Shown here in pieces: positions 51,175 through 61,879 of a DNA stretch of 64,000 nt (position 1 is the stretch's first letter; each line of letters begins with the position of its first letter). The notes under the pieces were generated by a model. It did no database searches and had not been told where the DNA came from. It saw only the letters and a program-made list of their open reading frames with translations. This stretch comes from Hymenopus coronatus (lineage: Eukaryota > Arthropoda > Insecta > Mantodea > Hymenopodidae). Made by a program: the position numbers and the translations under genes. The DNA is taken from NCBI GenBank assembly GCA_030762935.1, contig CM060900.1:370756132-370820131 (forward strand), read 5' to 3'.

Positions 51175-51450
51175 AACAAGATGACCACATTGGTACAGAT
51201 AGTTAAGAGATGGATTTATGCCCCTGAGGTTGTGGTTTCTATCCCGGCTGAGGCCAATGACATTTTGGATCTGCTTAAATGTATATTTAATGGCAAGAAA
51301 AGGAACTTCTGGAAGAACTTCCAGTATATGGCGATGGCTATAGGCCTTAGGTGCAGAATCCCACCATTGTTAAATACACTGTGTACTACTGAAGGTAGAG
51401 AATTATTGCTCTAGGAACTTGCCATCATTGGTGATAAGGGAGTGCATGGA
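51175..51450 (+). mobile_element. probable tRNA-derived SINE remnant
   Basis: TTGGTACAGATAGTTAAGAG and GAGGTTGTGGTTTCTATCCC sit where A and B boxes should be, followed by GGCTGAGGCCAATGACATTT, a typical post-tRNA phrase. Single copy here and decayed. Confidence 0.5.
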
Positions 51451-51916
51451 GATTATGAAAACATGGAAGGAGATTACACAATTTTTCTAAACCATATATG
51501 CCACTGCATATAATGAATTCTCAAGTGATAGAAAAACAGCATTCATGTAGAAGAATTATTTGTGTGCTTATACCATACCCTAAAACCTTGAATTCCAGCA
51601 TTTTATAAGGGCCTAAGAATGTGAACAGGGGCTATTTGTGGCCACTTTTCTCAAAACTAATTTAAATATTCTTTATGATTACCATTATCATTACCATCAT
51701 TATTAACTATAAGATGGATCTGTTACACAGGCCTACAAAGATTATATATTGTAGAGTATAATGATCAAATTGGATGCTCTAATTTAGAAAATAGTAATGG
51801 CTTTTGTCTATCATGTACAGATTTTGAACAACTCTATTTCAACACAAAATCAAAAATTTAATATACTAGTATTGACTTCACTGCATATCCAACTTACAGA
51901 ATGGTTGATTAGAATA

Positions 51917-53163
51917 CGAGGGCTGGCTGATAAGTCCCAGGCCCCACACAGATATGGTGTCACTAGGCCAGTTAGACAGTAGCATCATATAGTTTAACTC
52001 TAAGACTAGCTTGTATCCATAGTTACAGGTCAATAGCTTGTTTACTTTTCAAATGACAGCATTTTAAACAACTTTAGAATTTCCACATAAATGGAGGAAT
52101 TGATAAAACGAGCAGTGATCAAATATTTTCATTTGAAACGATTAACACCTAAAGAAATCAAGGAGGAAATGGACAGTACATTGAAAGACTCTGACCCTTC
52201 ATATTCAATGATTAAAAGGTGGGTTGCAGAGTTTTAAATGGGACGTACGAGCATTAGTGATGAGCCTAGCTCTGGAGCCCTGTAGCAGTGACAACTCCAG
52301 AGATATTGAAAAAAGTCATCGTTTAGTACTAGAAGGCTGATGATTAAAGTTGTGCAGGTAATATTTTAAGTAATGTTTTGGGCATTCACAAGGTTTGTGC
52401 AAGATGGGTGCCACCTTTGTTGACACCTGATCAAAAGTTGCAATGAAAAACTGTTTCTGTTAGGAATGTGGAGCTCGACCATAAAAATCCCATTGAAATT
52501 TTGAGATGGCATGTTACCATGCATGAAACTTGGATACATCACTACACTTAGAAAGTAAATCACAGTCAAAACAGTAGGTTGCACCAGGTGAACCAACCCC
52601 AAAAAAGGCAAAGTCAATTTTGTAAGCTAACAAGGCTATAGCGAGTGTTTTCTGGGATGCACAGGGAATTATTGTTATTGATGACTTGAAAAAGGGTAAA
52701 AGTATCACTGGTGACTACTATGAAATCTTACTGCAACATGTTAGTGATGAGGTGAAAAGAAAAATCATTTGGCAAAAACAAAAATCTTATTTCATCATGA
52801 CAATGCTCCGGCCCATCTTTCAGTTATTGCAATGGGAAAAATCTGTGAATTAAAGTTTGAATTGCTTGAACATTCACCCTATTCACCAGATCTAACACCC
52901 AGTGACTACCACCTGTTTCCAAACCTCAAAAAATTTCTTGGAGGATGAAGATTTCACAGCAATGAGGAGTCATTGATGCGGTAAACAGCTATTTTGAGGA
53001 CCTTGATAAATCACATTATAGAAATGGCTTAATTAAATTACAACACCAACATGACAAATGTATTAGCCTTTCTGGAGATTATGTTGAGAAATAAAGCAAA
53101 ACAAAAAAGATTCTTAAAATGCTGTTTTCATTGGGAGGCCTGGGACTTTTCAGCTGACCCTAT
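51917..53163 (+). mobile_element. decayed mariner, full length
   Basis: The left end CGAGGGCTGGCTGATAAGTC and the right end (reverse complement) ATAGGGTCAGCTGAAAAGTC pair, each next to TA (51915-51916 and 53164-53165). The plus strand starts MEELIKRAVIKYFHLK, then KEIKEEMDSTLKDSDPSYS and MIKRWVAEF. Later it shows HHDNAPAHLSVIAMGKI and SPYSPDLTPSDYHLFPNL with the second and third Asp. Many stops; dead. Length 1247 bp. Confidence 0.92.
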
Positions 53164-53361
53164 TAGGAATATGCTAATTCAATGCTGTCATGTTATACCA
53201 ATATCTCTGTTAACATGTAATGTTGAACCTATTTCATAAAAATCTATTGCCTAAGATATTGATAGGAACCTATCTGAGAATCCTCAGTACAGTTATAAGC
53301 TTCTTCTCAGAGGATCTCTTTTGAAGCTGTATTGTGCTGTGAAGTTTATTTGGGTAAAAAA

Positions 53362-54742
53362 ATGGCAAGTTCAAGTGGTCCGAGGGTAAATGTGAACAAT
53401 CATAACAATTACTGTTACCTATGTGGATGTTATGTGATAAAGTAATAAAAAAGAAGCATTACTACATTTATCAAGATCTTTATCTGACCTATTTTAATAT
53501 TCAATTAGGAGATCAATATAAGAAATTTGCTCCTCATATTGCCTATAAAGGTTTGTAAAAAATCTAAGACAGTGGTATAAGGGAGATTGTTCATTTATGT
53601 TCTTTGGTGTTCCTATGGTATGGCATGAAGAACAAATCATTTTAATGAATGCTATATTTGTCTGTATAATATATCTGGATTCAATAAAAAACCAGGTAAT
53701 TGTTATATATGCAAGCTTGCCATCAGCAATTAGGTCTGTGCCTCATGGACCTGATGCTCCTGTTCCACCACCATATGTGGTGTTACCAGAGAATACTACT
53801 GTTTCAAGTATAGAACATGACTTAAATTGGTCCCCAGACTTAGTAGATGACATTTCAAATCCAAAGAGTCAGTCAAAAACAAATAATTTAGTACATACTT
53901 TAGGTCTTACTAAAGAAAAAAGCGGACTTAAAAAGGTTCAACCACATGGAACAACTTTCTAGCGATACAGGTATCAAGAAAAAGAATTCAAGAAATATTT
54001 TATAAAGAAGGGAACTATTAAATTAAAGTGATATCCCTAACTTTATATATCATCTTGGAACAGCTTACAAAGCAAAAGATTGACATTTATTTAATAACTC
54101 AAGCAAGATAAGTCTGAAATGTGTTCTGCTGTACAGTGACAATATGTTTGCTTCAGCTCCAATAGTTTACTGTACATCCCATAAAGAAACATACCAAAAT
54201 TTGTATACTCTCCTAGAAAAAATTAATAATAATGAACACAAGTGGTATGTGTGCTGAGATCTTAAAGTTTGCAAGATTTTACTGGGCCAACAAGCAGGGT
54301 ACACAAAATGCCTGTGCTTTTTCTATGAATGGTACTCCAGAGAAAGAGAAAGACACTGGGGTGAAACCAATTGGCCAAAAAGAAAAGATTTAGTGCAGGG
54401 ACCAAAAGTGTAATAAAAAACCCATTGATTGACTCACAACAGATTTTTGCTACTACTATTACATATCAATTTAAGGTTAATGTAGTATTTTGCAAAAGCT
54501 TTGGACAAATGTGGTACATGTTTCCAACATCTTATTCATAAATTTCCAATGTTGTTTGAATCAAAAGTGAAATAACGCATTTTTGATGGTCCACAGATTC
54601 ACAAACATAAATGTTTAAGCTTAGTACTCATTCAATGAATTTATAAACAAAATGTTGGGTAATGTTAAAGATAACTAATATGTACATATTGTTAAAGCCA
54701 TGCCCAAAAATTTAAAGGCACTCAGATGCATTATGAGCTTAA
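53362..54742 (+). pseudogene. zinc-finger ORF family, 5' part, split by piggyBac
   Basis: From ATG 53362 the reading starts MASSSGPRVNVNNHNNYCYL with a C-x2-C pair, then in shifted frames FAPHIAYKG, GVPMVWHEE, YASLPSAIRSVPHGPDAPVP (in the open frame 53597-53962), VHTLGLTKEKS, SLKCVLLYSDNMF, TSHKETYQNL, ILLGQQAGYTKCLCFFYEWY and, near the end, LRCIMSL. I recall this order from a repeated ORF family of unknown function in arthropod genomes, with LPSAIRPVPHG and LLGLQLGYTKFCCFLCEWDS. I cannot assign a named superfamily. The reading stops at the TTAA of the piggyBac at 54743 and resumes at 58156. Confidence 0.75.
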
Positions 54743-55164
54743 CACTAGAACTGCTGGAGCTAGTTGTATACTTAGAACCTACAGTGCAATCATTTTGACC
54801 ACTGCATTATTGCTAACCATTCATCACTAGCATTATTTTCAATGCATGTTATTACAACACTAAACAATTCACTTTTAATTTCAAATTTGTAAGGGATTTT
54901 TAAAAATATAAATTTTACATAGGTATGTAATATTCAATATTTTTTTATTGGTATTTTCATTTATTTGCATGTTTCTACATTTCTCTTTATAGATTTTATA
55001 TCTACTAAATAAAGATTTACAATAATTGTTAGTCCATAGCTCATTTAATTTTATAGCTATAGATCATTCTATAAAAGTAATTTCTTGCATCAGTTAACTA
55101 TAGACAACATAAAGGTAATTAAATGAACAACTGTAGAACTAGATAGCATATAAAACATTTTGGC

Positions 55165-55309
55165 TCCAACTTTGCCTTTGTTTGGGAAGTCCAGTTTCAG
55201 GGTACTTTTACCCTATCTTCAGTTCTGTGTAGCGTCAGCCATCTCCAGAACTGAAGATAGGGTTAAAGTACCCTGAAACCAGTCTTCCCAAATGAAGGCA
55301 AAGTTGGAG
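55165..55309. repeat. long hairpin (63-bp arms) inside piggyBac copy 3
   Basis: Arm 55165-55227 is complementary to 55246-55309 with few mismatches; the loop is 18 nt. Shared cores are GGGTACTTTTACCCTATCTT and GAAGATAGGGTTAAAGTACC. It looks like a foldback or MITE insertion. A target duplication was not identified. Confidence 0.88.
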
Positions 55310-55429
55310 AAAAAAGTGTAAAAAAAGGTGACTCAATTCATTTAAATTATGGTGTTCCACTCTCTAAAATACTTCTTTTTATTTGATATTATTGTTTTCC
55401 TGAAGGAACATGTAATTTTTCTCCTACCT

Positions 55430-57120
55430 CACTCTCATTATTTATATCCTACAATAGCTTAGAAAATGTTCTGCTTATGTGATTTACAAATGACTTTCTT
55501 GGTTACTCTGAGTAGGCAATGTCCCCAGACCAGTTTTTGCATTTGTCACAGTGTTCATTAGTCTTGTTCCAACATCTGATTTGGCAATGTGGTGTCTTCT
55601 TATCTTTCTTTTGTGCTTCCAGTTTTTCATGTTCTTTCACCATTTCTTTATCTCCCTCTTCATTTCTGCTACTTGGCTATTTTCTGGACAATATATACTC
55701 ATTACGTAATTCTTCTACAAGTTTAAGGATATAATTTCTATGACTTATCAATCTTCCTGTTACACCTGTGAAAATCATCCATGAATTGATGCCTGCTATA
55801 ACAAGGATGTTATGGATAACATATATTGGCCATCTATGAGTGCCATTCAGAATAATTTGTTGTCACCTGATCCAATACATCAACAGTAACATTTGTCTTG
55901 TTTTAGAAGCTAACTGTCTCAGTAAGCTATTTGCATTTCTATCTATTTCTACATCTGAATGTATGGTACTATATGGTACGTCATTTTTGTTTTGATTTCC
56001 ATGGTATATATTTAGTAAAGTGTATCCATGTAAACAGCAAATATTTCATTCCCTTACAGTGTCTGGGATTTCTTTTCTTGTATGTCTTATAGTTCCAATG
56101 ATAGTAGTGTTTTATATTTCAGCTTATTTCCAAGTTTAACTGTGATAGAAATATAATGTGATATTACATTCCTTCCCTTTTTGCATAGGGTCCTACTAAT
56201 CTTATTACATAATTTTCTGAAAGGCTTTCATTAGCTGCTCTCTGTTGGTCTTTGCCAAGATAGGTGAATCCATTACAGAGACATTTGCTGTTAACATCCA
56301 TGAGAGGCCAAAATTTTCTTCCAAATTTATCAGGTTTGTACACCATGTATTGAAGAAAAGGAAAAGTCGCTTGGGAAAAGTTGTTCGTCAGCTGTGAGAT
56401 ATGCTCCTGCACAGAAAGTTAATCAATAATTTTCAATAAATCCGTGTCAGGTGCTTGAAACCATAGCAAATTTGTAGCTTTAAAGTGTTCCAATATAGTG
56501 TTCTTTATATCAAAATGAATAAATCTTAGAATTTCTGGAAACCTATTCCTTCTCATAGTTTCCCTGAAAAATAGGGGTCCCCAATTGTTGGACTATAATT
56601 CATCTAACTTTGTGGCCCTGACTCCTAGTGCAACCTGTACATATAACAAAGCAAATTCACACACCACAAATTATTATCCAGCACCCTTCTTGCTTCTGTT
56701 TAGATGCACTTCTTTATGTGTTTCAGCATAGACTCGATGATTCGATGTGCATCCTGTACGTGTAACAAGTAACAAATGCATCTATCTTTTCTAAATTCAC
56801 ACACCACAAATTATCATCCAGCACCTTTCCTGCTTCTGTTTCAGTGCACTTTGTTATGTGTTTCAGTATAAACTTATCTATGAATATACGCCAGGCACTT
56901 GCTGCACTATCCTTAGAAACATGTCTCTTTGAGTATGGCATAGGTCCTTCACTGTCTTTCTATATGTTCTGCTGAGTAATTCTACAATGCAAAGTAACAC
57001 CAAATTAATTCAACTACTGTCCACTCCGTTATTCCATTCTTGCCTAGTAATTTTGAGCCTACATCAGGAATGTAAGCTTTTGTTTGATATTCTCTTCTTC
57101 TACGAGGCTGCATTAGTACA
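55430..57120 (-). pseudogene. piggyBac transposase, copy 3
   Basis: In minus sense: MPYSKRHVSKDSAASAWRIF with IDKFILKHITKCTETEAGKV (56723-56941), then FLQYMVYKPDKFGRKFWPLM, DVNSKCLCNGFTYLGKDQQR and AANESLSENYVIRLVGPY (56164-56412). The family shows QYMPSKPDKFGIKFW...D...Y..N...YLGKDE.R....LSE.VV..L. Stops and shifts are frequent and the C-terminal part is poorly readable. Boundaries are approximate. Confidence 0.85.
56630..56873. repeat. local tandem duplication in piggyBac copy 3
   Basis: 56630-56733 and 56749-56873 share GCA(A/T)CCTGTAC, AAATTCACACACCACAAATT and ATGTGTTTCAG. The second unit has about 21 extra bases. Both encode the KCTETEA..VLD.NLWCVNL segment of the transposase. Confidence 0.85.
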
Positions 57121-57196
57121 TGATTAGGATCAGCAAATGCTGATGCTGCTTCAGAATGTACTGTTTGTTCACAATAAATTACAGGATTTCCACGGG

Positions 57197-57433
57197 TTTT
57201 TTTTTTTTTTTTTTTTGGTAGTGTTTAATGCCCACTTTAACTGCTTATGGCAATACATGAATGAAGATGGAGCACCGGTGGAATGCGATGGTGGGGGTAA
57301 CTGGAGATCCCAGAGAAAACCCGCCCCAGCGCCACTTTGTCCACCACAAATCTCACATGTGGTGACTTGGGATCGAACCCGGGCCGTCTAGGTGAGAGGT
57401 GAGTTGTCTAACCACTCGGCCACGATGCGGCCC
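57197..57433 (-). mobile_element. full-length tRNA-derived SINE, family B
   Basis: In minus sense GGGCCGCATCGTGGCCGAGT starts a tRNA-like head with A box TGGCCGAGTGGTT and B box GGTTCGATCCC. A body with GGGTTTTCTCTGGGATCTCC and the tail GCAGTTAAAGTGGGCATTAA then ACACTACC and about 20 A follow. Nested in piggyBac copy 3. The two fragments at 7450 and 18280 are 3' pieces of the same family. Confidence 0.93.
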
Positions 57434-57940
57434 TTCATCTTCTGAGAAAATAGGATATGTAAATTTCAATTTTCATTCTTTCGTAATAAATAGAAAACAA
57501 AATTCAAAAAGCAATTGTCAATAAATAATACCTTCAGTTTGTAGATTTTCAGACAAAACTTCAAATAGCTCATCTTTGCTGTTGGAACTCTCAGAAGATC
57601 TAATGCATGATATTCTTACTGCACATGATCCTCTGTAACAGGTTCATCTTTTAATTCCAATAAGTTGATAGGTCTTCAGGAATATCATTGTAAAGAGTTT
57701 AAATTTCCTTATCTATGAGAAAATGTTGCAGACACAAACGACAGAGACATGTCCACTCTTCACAAGATACTATTCAAATAAACTGTATAATGAGTAATCA
57801 CAAACCATTTGAGCCTATTGTTGTGTATTTATCTTGAATTTCCACTGCTGACACAACAGCCATCAACAGTGTAATACTAAAAAGAGATTCTTTCAACAAT
57901 ATAATGCTATAAATCTGATTATGGTGACACTATACATATT

Positions 57941-57959
57941 AGCGGTCAAAATGACCGCT
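57941..57959. promoter_or_regulatory. piggyBac subterminal palindrome
   Basis: AGCGGTCAAAATGACCGCT has perfect 8-bp arms around AAA. Diverged versions lie at 54786-54805 and 58124-58138, near both ends. Probably a transposase binding or hairpin motif. Confidence 0.55.
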
Positions 57960-58155
57960 TGCCAAATTTAAGAATAAACTGTGTTAAAAATAAAAGTACT
58001 TAATCAAATGAAATATAATTCTGTATATACAATTTGTATAATAACTCTGAAAAAGTAAGAAACTTACAATAAATAATGGGAGTTAACAGTTGTAGTAGAA
58101 ACAGGGTACTAAAAAGTAAAAATCAGTCAAAATTACTGCTTGACAGTTCTAGTGT

Positions 58156-58420
58156 TTAAAGTGAATTTTCTGCATTTTCATCTTGAATTTTTACTTGAAA
58201 ACTTCAGTGCATTAAGTAAATATCGTGGAAAGACATTCCAACAGGACATAAAGCAGATGGAAACAAGTATCAGGGTCGATGAAATCTCCATGTTAGCCAA
58301 ATACTGCTAGTGATTAATTAGAGACAACCTTCAGCAGGACCACAAATGCAATTCAACTAACATTTGTTTTCAACAAATCAGAGGAGAAAAGACATTCATA
58401 AGGTGTGTTTGAAATTTTCT
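58156..58420 (+). pseudogene. zinc-finger ORF family, 3' part
   Basis: Directly after the piggyBac the plus strand reads KVNFLHFHLEFLLENFSALS and KYRGKTFQQDIKQMETSI, then ISMLAKYC and LIRDNLQQDHK. The family shows MSLK(I/V)HFLH.HLDFFPENLG...GERFHQDIK.ME..YQG..N..M.ADYCW at this point. The left half ends in the MSL of the same sentence, so this is one gene cut by insertion. A one-base difference at the junction shows later decay. Confidence 0.75.
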
Positions 58421-58463
58421 AGTTCAGTGTAAACTGTGATATCTGTAGAATTTAGATTGTTCC

Positions 58464-58690
58464 TTAGTTTGCAGCTTTCCTACATTTTAAATTGTACATA
58501 AAAGCCAGAAACAAATTCAAACATTACATATTTCCCTTCTACATGCCAGAATTGAAATGTTTTCTTAGTGTGCGTGATATGCATTTTAAATTGTGTTTAG
58601 AAACTAGAAATAAAGGAAAGAAATTACATATTTCCTTTCTGCATGCCAGAAAAGCAATATGTGATACAAAAAAAAAAAAAAAAAAAAAAT
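58464..58690. repeat. diverged 97-bp tandem duplication plus poly-A
   Basis: 58464-58559 and 58565-58661 share ATTTTAAATTGT, ATTACATATTTCC and CATGCCAGAA in order. A poly-A run (about 58668-58689) follows, so it may be the tail of a retroposed sequence. Confidence 0.75.
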
Positions 58691-58699
58691 GGAAAGCAT

Positions 58700-59959
58700 A
58701 CCAAAGTCGGTTTAGAGAACTGTTTAACCCTCTGCTGTAGAAAAAAATATTATTTGCAGGCCTGTGTAATTAGTTCTAATCACAGAGTTCCATATTAAGT
58801 TATCTTGACATCTCCTTCTGGGTTGATCCACATCACAATGTCGAAATGGTTTATAATTCAATGATAATTTAGGGCAGCAATTTGGTATACTCAGCACATT
58901 TAGTCCAATCCAGGGAGTAGCACTCCTTGCCAAGATGTATGTTCCAGGCCCCTTCTGCCCAGAGGAAGTATGTGGTTACAGACATGTCCACAGGATTACA
59001 TTGGAGTGTGTTACATTTATGTATATCCAGAAAGCATCAGTTAGCATGTTGTTTTTACTTTGCATGGGGATTGGGGATAGAGTGTGCCATCTACTTGCAC
59101 AGGTGGCAGGTACAGGAGTGAATGCAGAGATAAGATCTTGAATGTCTTTTAATAAGTAAACGAAATTAGATTTTTAGAGTTTATTACATAATAAATCTAA
59201 CAGTCTCAATGTGTCCTGGCAGTAGTGCTACAGTTGTAAATCATATTAATGTTACTGAACTAATGTTCAATTATTTCCTTGAAACATGTTTTTATTCTAC
59301 TCCAAACATAAACTGAAAGGAAAGGTAACTGTGCCAACATATGATAGAATTCATTGAAACCAATTATGAAGAAATCTGGGTGCATTATGACAACAAAAGT
59401 GATTCGTGTGATTGATAATATTGGATAAGATAATATATTGATCCTTTGAATACAAATATTACAAGGACATGTCACAGTATCAGTTTTATTACATATATAC
59501 AAAAAGCTGTTTATTATGTATTTCTGCTTTTGAGTTCTTTCAGGCTAAAAAAACATATTGTATTAAGCATATCTTTCATTCTTTTACAAGACATTTAGTT
59601 TTATTTGTCACTTTTACATCATCAGGCAATTTCTTAAACAGGACTTTAGCTATATTTCTTACACAGTGTGTTGCGTTTCTTATACACTCTTGTTTAATGT
59701 ACCTCAAAATATGAATCTAAAGTATTTATTGTTATTTCTTGAATTATACATATGTAAATCTGGTGCATGGAAATGTACCAATACTGTTAAGTGTTTTGGT
59801 TGGATTCTTTAATGTTTATTTAATGTTGGCAGAACCTTTTCATCATTTAAGTTCCACACAAGTCCTGGTTTTGCCAATATCCTATTGATATGCATTCAAT
59901 TCTGACATGCAAGCAAATGACTGATGAATAAAAGGTGTGGCCAAAGTGAGTAGTGCAAG
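58700..59959. other. stretch with no recognised gene
   Basis: Short frames only (for example 58927-59121) with no motif. Confidence 0.45.
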
Positions 59960-60420
59960 GGGAGAGTCAAGAATCAGCGGCGGCTGCTGTGTAGGAGCAC
60001 AAGAGCACGTGAATCTCCAAAATTTCTTAGTGGATCTCCTTTTTCTCTTTCAGGATACATTTAATAAAATGCGCTATCCGGTGCCACTTGTTTAAATATT
60101 CCGCGCTCTGCTCTTCAGATTGAATACAGCCGAGAACCCGAGTAAGTGGCAACAACACTTGTAGCACAGGCCTCGTGTGCTAGCATATAACTAACGTTTA
60201 GCAGCTCTGCGCTTGCGCGGCCAACAAAACAGCTTGGAATTTTACAGCCAGAAATGAGCACAGTGCGACCATGCACATTAACACCTTGAGGGTTCTGTTT
60301 ATCAGCGGGAGGTGCTGGTATCGTTGAGATTTAGTTGAAATTATCCGAAAGTGCAACTGCAGTCTTTGTGAGAGGCGTTATCTTTCTTAGTAATTTGCAT
60401 TTTATGAGAGAGTTAAGCTT
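59960..60420. promoter_or_regulatory. CpG-rich patch, possible promoter or first exon
   Basis: CpG is far denser than in the surroundings. It holds CGGCGGCTGCTG, an NRF-1-like TGCGCTTGCGCG (60208-60219) and, on the plus strand, a consensus splice donor GTAAGT at 60142-60147 after CCCGA. No coding start with a known protein was found on either strand. Confidence 0.35.
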
Positions 60421-61879
60421 AAGAGAGAGTTAAGCAGTTCAAAACAGAAAACAACTTCAATGAAGGAACTTTTCCGCAACTAACCGAGCTACTGTAGATT
60501 GTTATCATTACGACAATGACTACATCAGAACCAGAAATATGCTTTTACACAATAAAAAGAATTAAAACCTTTACTAGGAGTACGATGGGTGAAGACTGAA
60601 TTTCAGCACTGGCAATGCTTGCTATTGAGAAGAAACTGGTCAACAGCATAAAATGCTTTAATCACCAAGTGATAGAAAAATTTGCACATTTGAAAAACTG
60701 GCACGTGGAATTTCTGTACAAATAAATTTGGTGTTAATTGCGTAATTTAAATAATGTAAATATTATTCACTGTAAATACCATTCTTCACATGAACTGCAT
60801 CAAAGGAGTTCACCCCTTCATCATCTCATATTGCTGTTAACTCTCGGAGACTAAGAAATTTAACATCTTTACAATACTGGGTGATGATTTGTGTAACAAA
60901 TTTATAATTCTTGTTATTAGGCACTATCATTGTTTCTAATATTACTAGATTTGATGTTGCGGTGATGGCGGTAGCAATAGCGGCTGCGGCGGTGGTAAAT
61001 TGCTGACTTTGTGAACACCTAAATTTTTAATCCACGAGCCGCCACTGTCAAGAATGCAATTTAACATGAGGGGAATGACTGTCAACACCACTTCCTGGCA
61101 GAATGGATGCGTTAAGGAAGAGGGGTTCATGGATTAATTACTAGAACATTAGCTCACTTTAATTCCATGATTGTCTTTATGTTTTCCCCCTTATGTTTGT
61201 TTACTTTAAGAAAACATGTTTTAGGAATGCTTGGTATATTTTTGTGTTTACTGATCATAAAATTTGCAGCAACCTATTTTGTAATGAAAGGGCATGATTT
61301 TAAATAAATATGTATTAAATTAATACACCTATAACAAAACAGATAAATTTGCTTCATCACTCATCTCCTTCCTCTGAAAATATGCAGAAGTTGGCATTCT
61401 ATTAATCACATAGCATAGGCTTTTGCTCCTCTCCTCAACAGCCATTAATAACATAATCAAATTAAGATGCATTCTGAGCTATATGTTTCAATTCATTCAA
61501 AACTGTCTGGGCCTCTGGTTTGCCATTATGTAACAAAGGGCAAGCTTATGTTACCAATCACACCTTGCTATAAGCTGACAGGGATTTGAACTGGGGACTG
61601 GCAGAGGAGTGGTACCATTTACCTATCAACCTAAACAGCTGTTCCAAATATTGGCACATTTCCATAGGCTGGACTGTGCATTTACATTTTTTGGTTTCTT
61701 TTCTTCCTGCAAAGTATATTTTATATAATGGTTAAAATATCAAAATGATTAAAAATAACCTGCATGTTTGCCTACCACCAACATTTTCTATTACTCTAAT
61801 TGCTTATTTTTTTTTTTTTTTTTTTGTTTTTTAAACATCTTTTTCATTTCTGAATTGAAATATTTCGCTATAGCTTATC
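60421..61879. other. stretch with no recognised gene
   Basis: A GC-rich GCGGCGG..GGCGGTGG patch lies at 60958-60995. A possible SINE scrap with GGATTTGAACTGGGG lies near 61587 (minus). A poly-T run starts near 61807. Confidence 0.4.

Larger units (their letters stand above)
54743..58155 (-). mobile_element. piggyBac element, copy 3, with nested insertions
   Basis: The ends CACTAGAACTGC (after TTAA 54739-54742) and, in reverse complement, CACTAGAACTGT (next to TTTAAA at 58155-58160) are matching inverted repeats. Subterminal palindromes of the form GCGGTCAAAATGACCGC occur at both sides. At 3.41 kb it is long for piggyBac because a SINE (57197-57433), a hairpin (55165-55309) and a tandem duplication lie inside. 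It interrupts the ORF family at 53362-58420. Confidence 0.9.

Noticed and set aside
57350..57433. A tRNA-Ser/Leu-like gene
   Set aside because: It is the head of a full-length SINE with body and poly-A tail; no variable arm or proper 3' end.
60945..61130. Pro/Leu-rich minus frame as a CAPS N-terminus
   Set aside because: It has none of the conserved CAPS start residues and no good donor; the GC-rich codons come from a GGC/GGT-type repeat.
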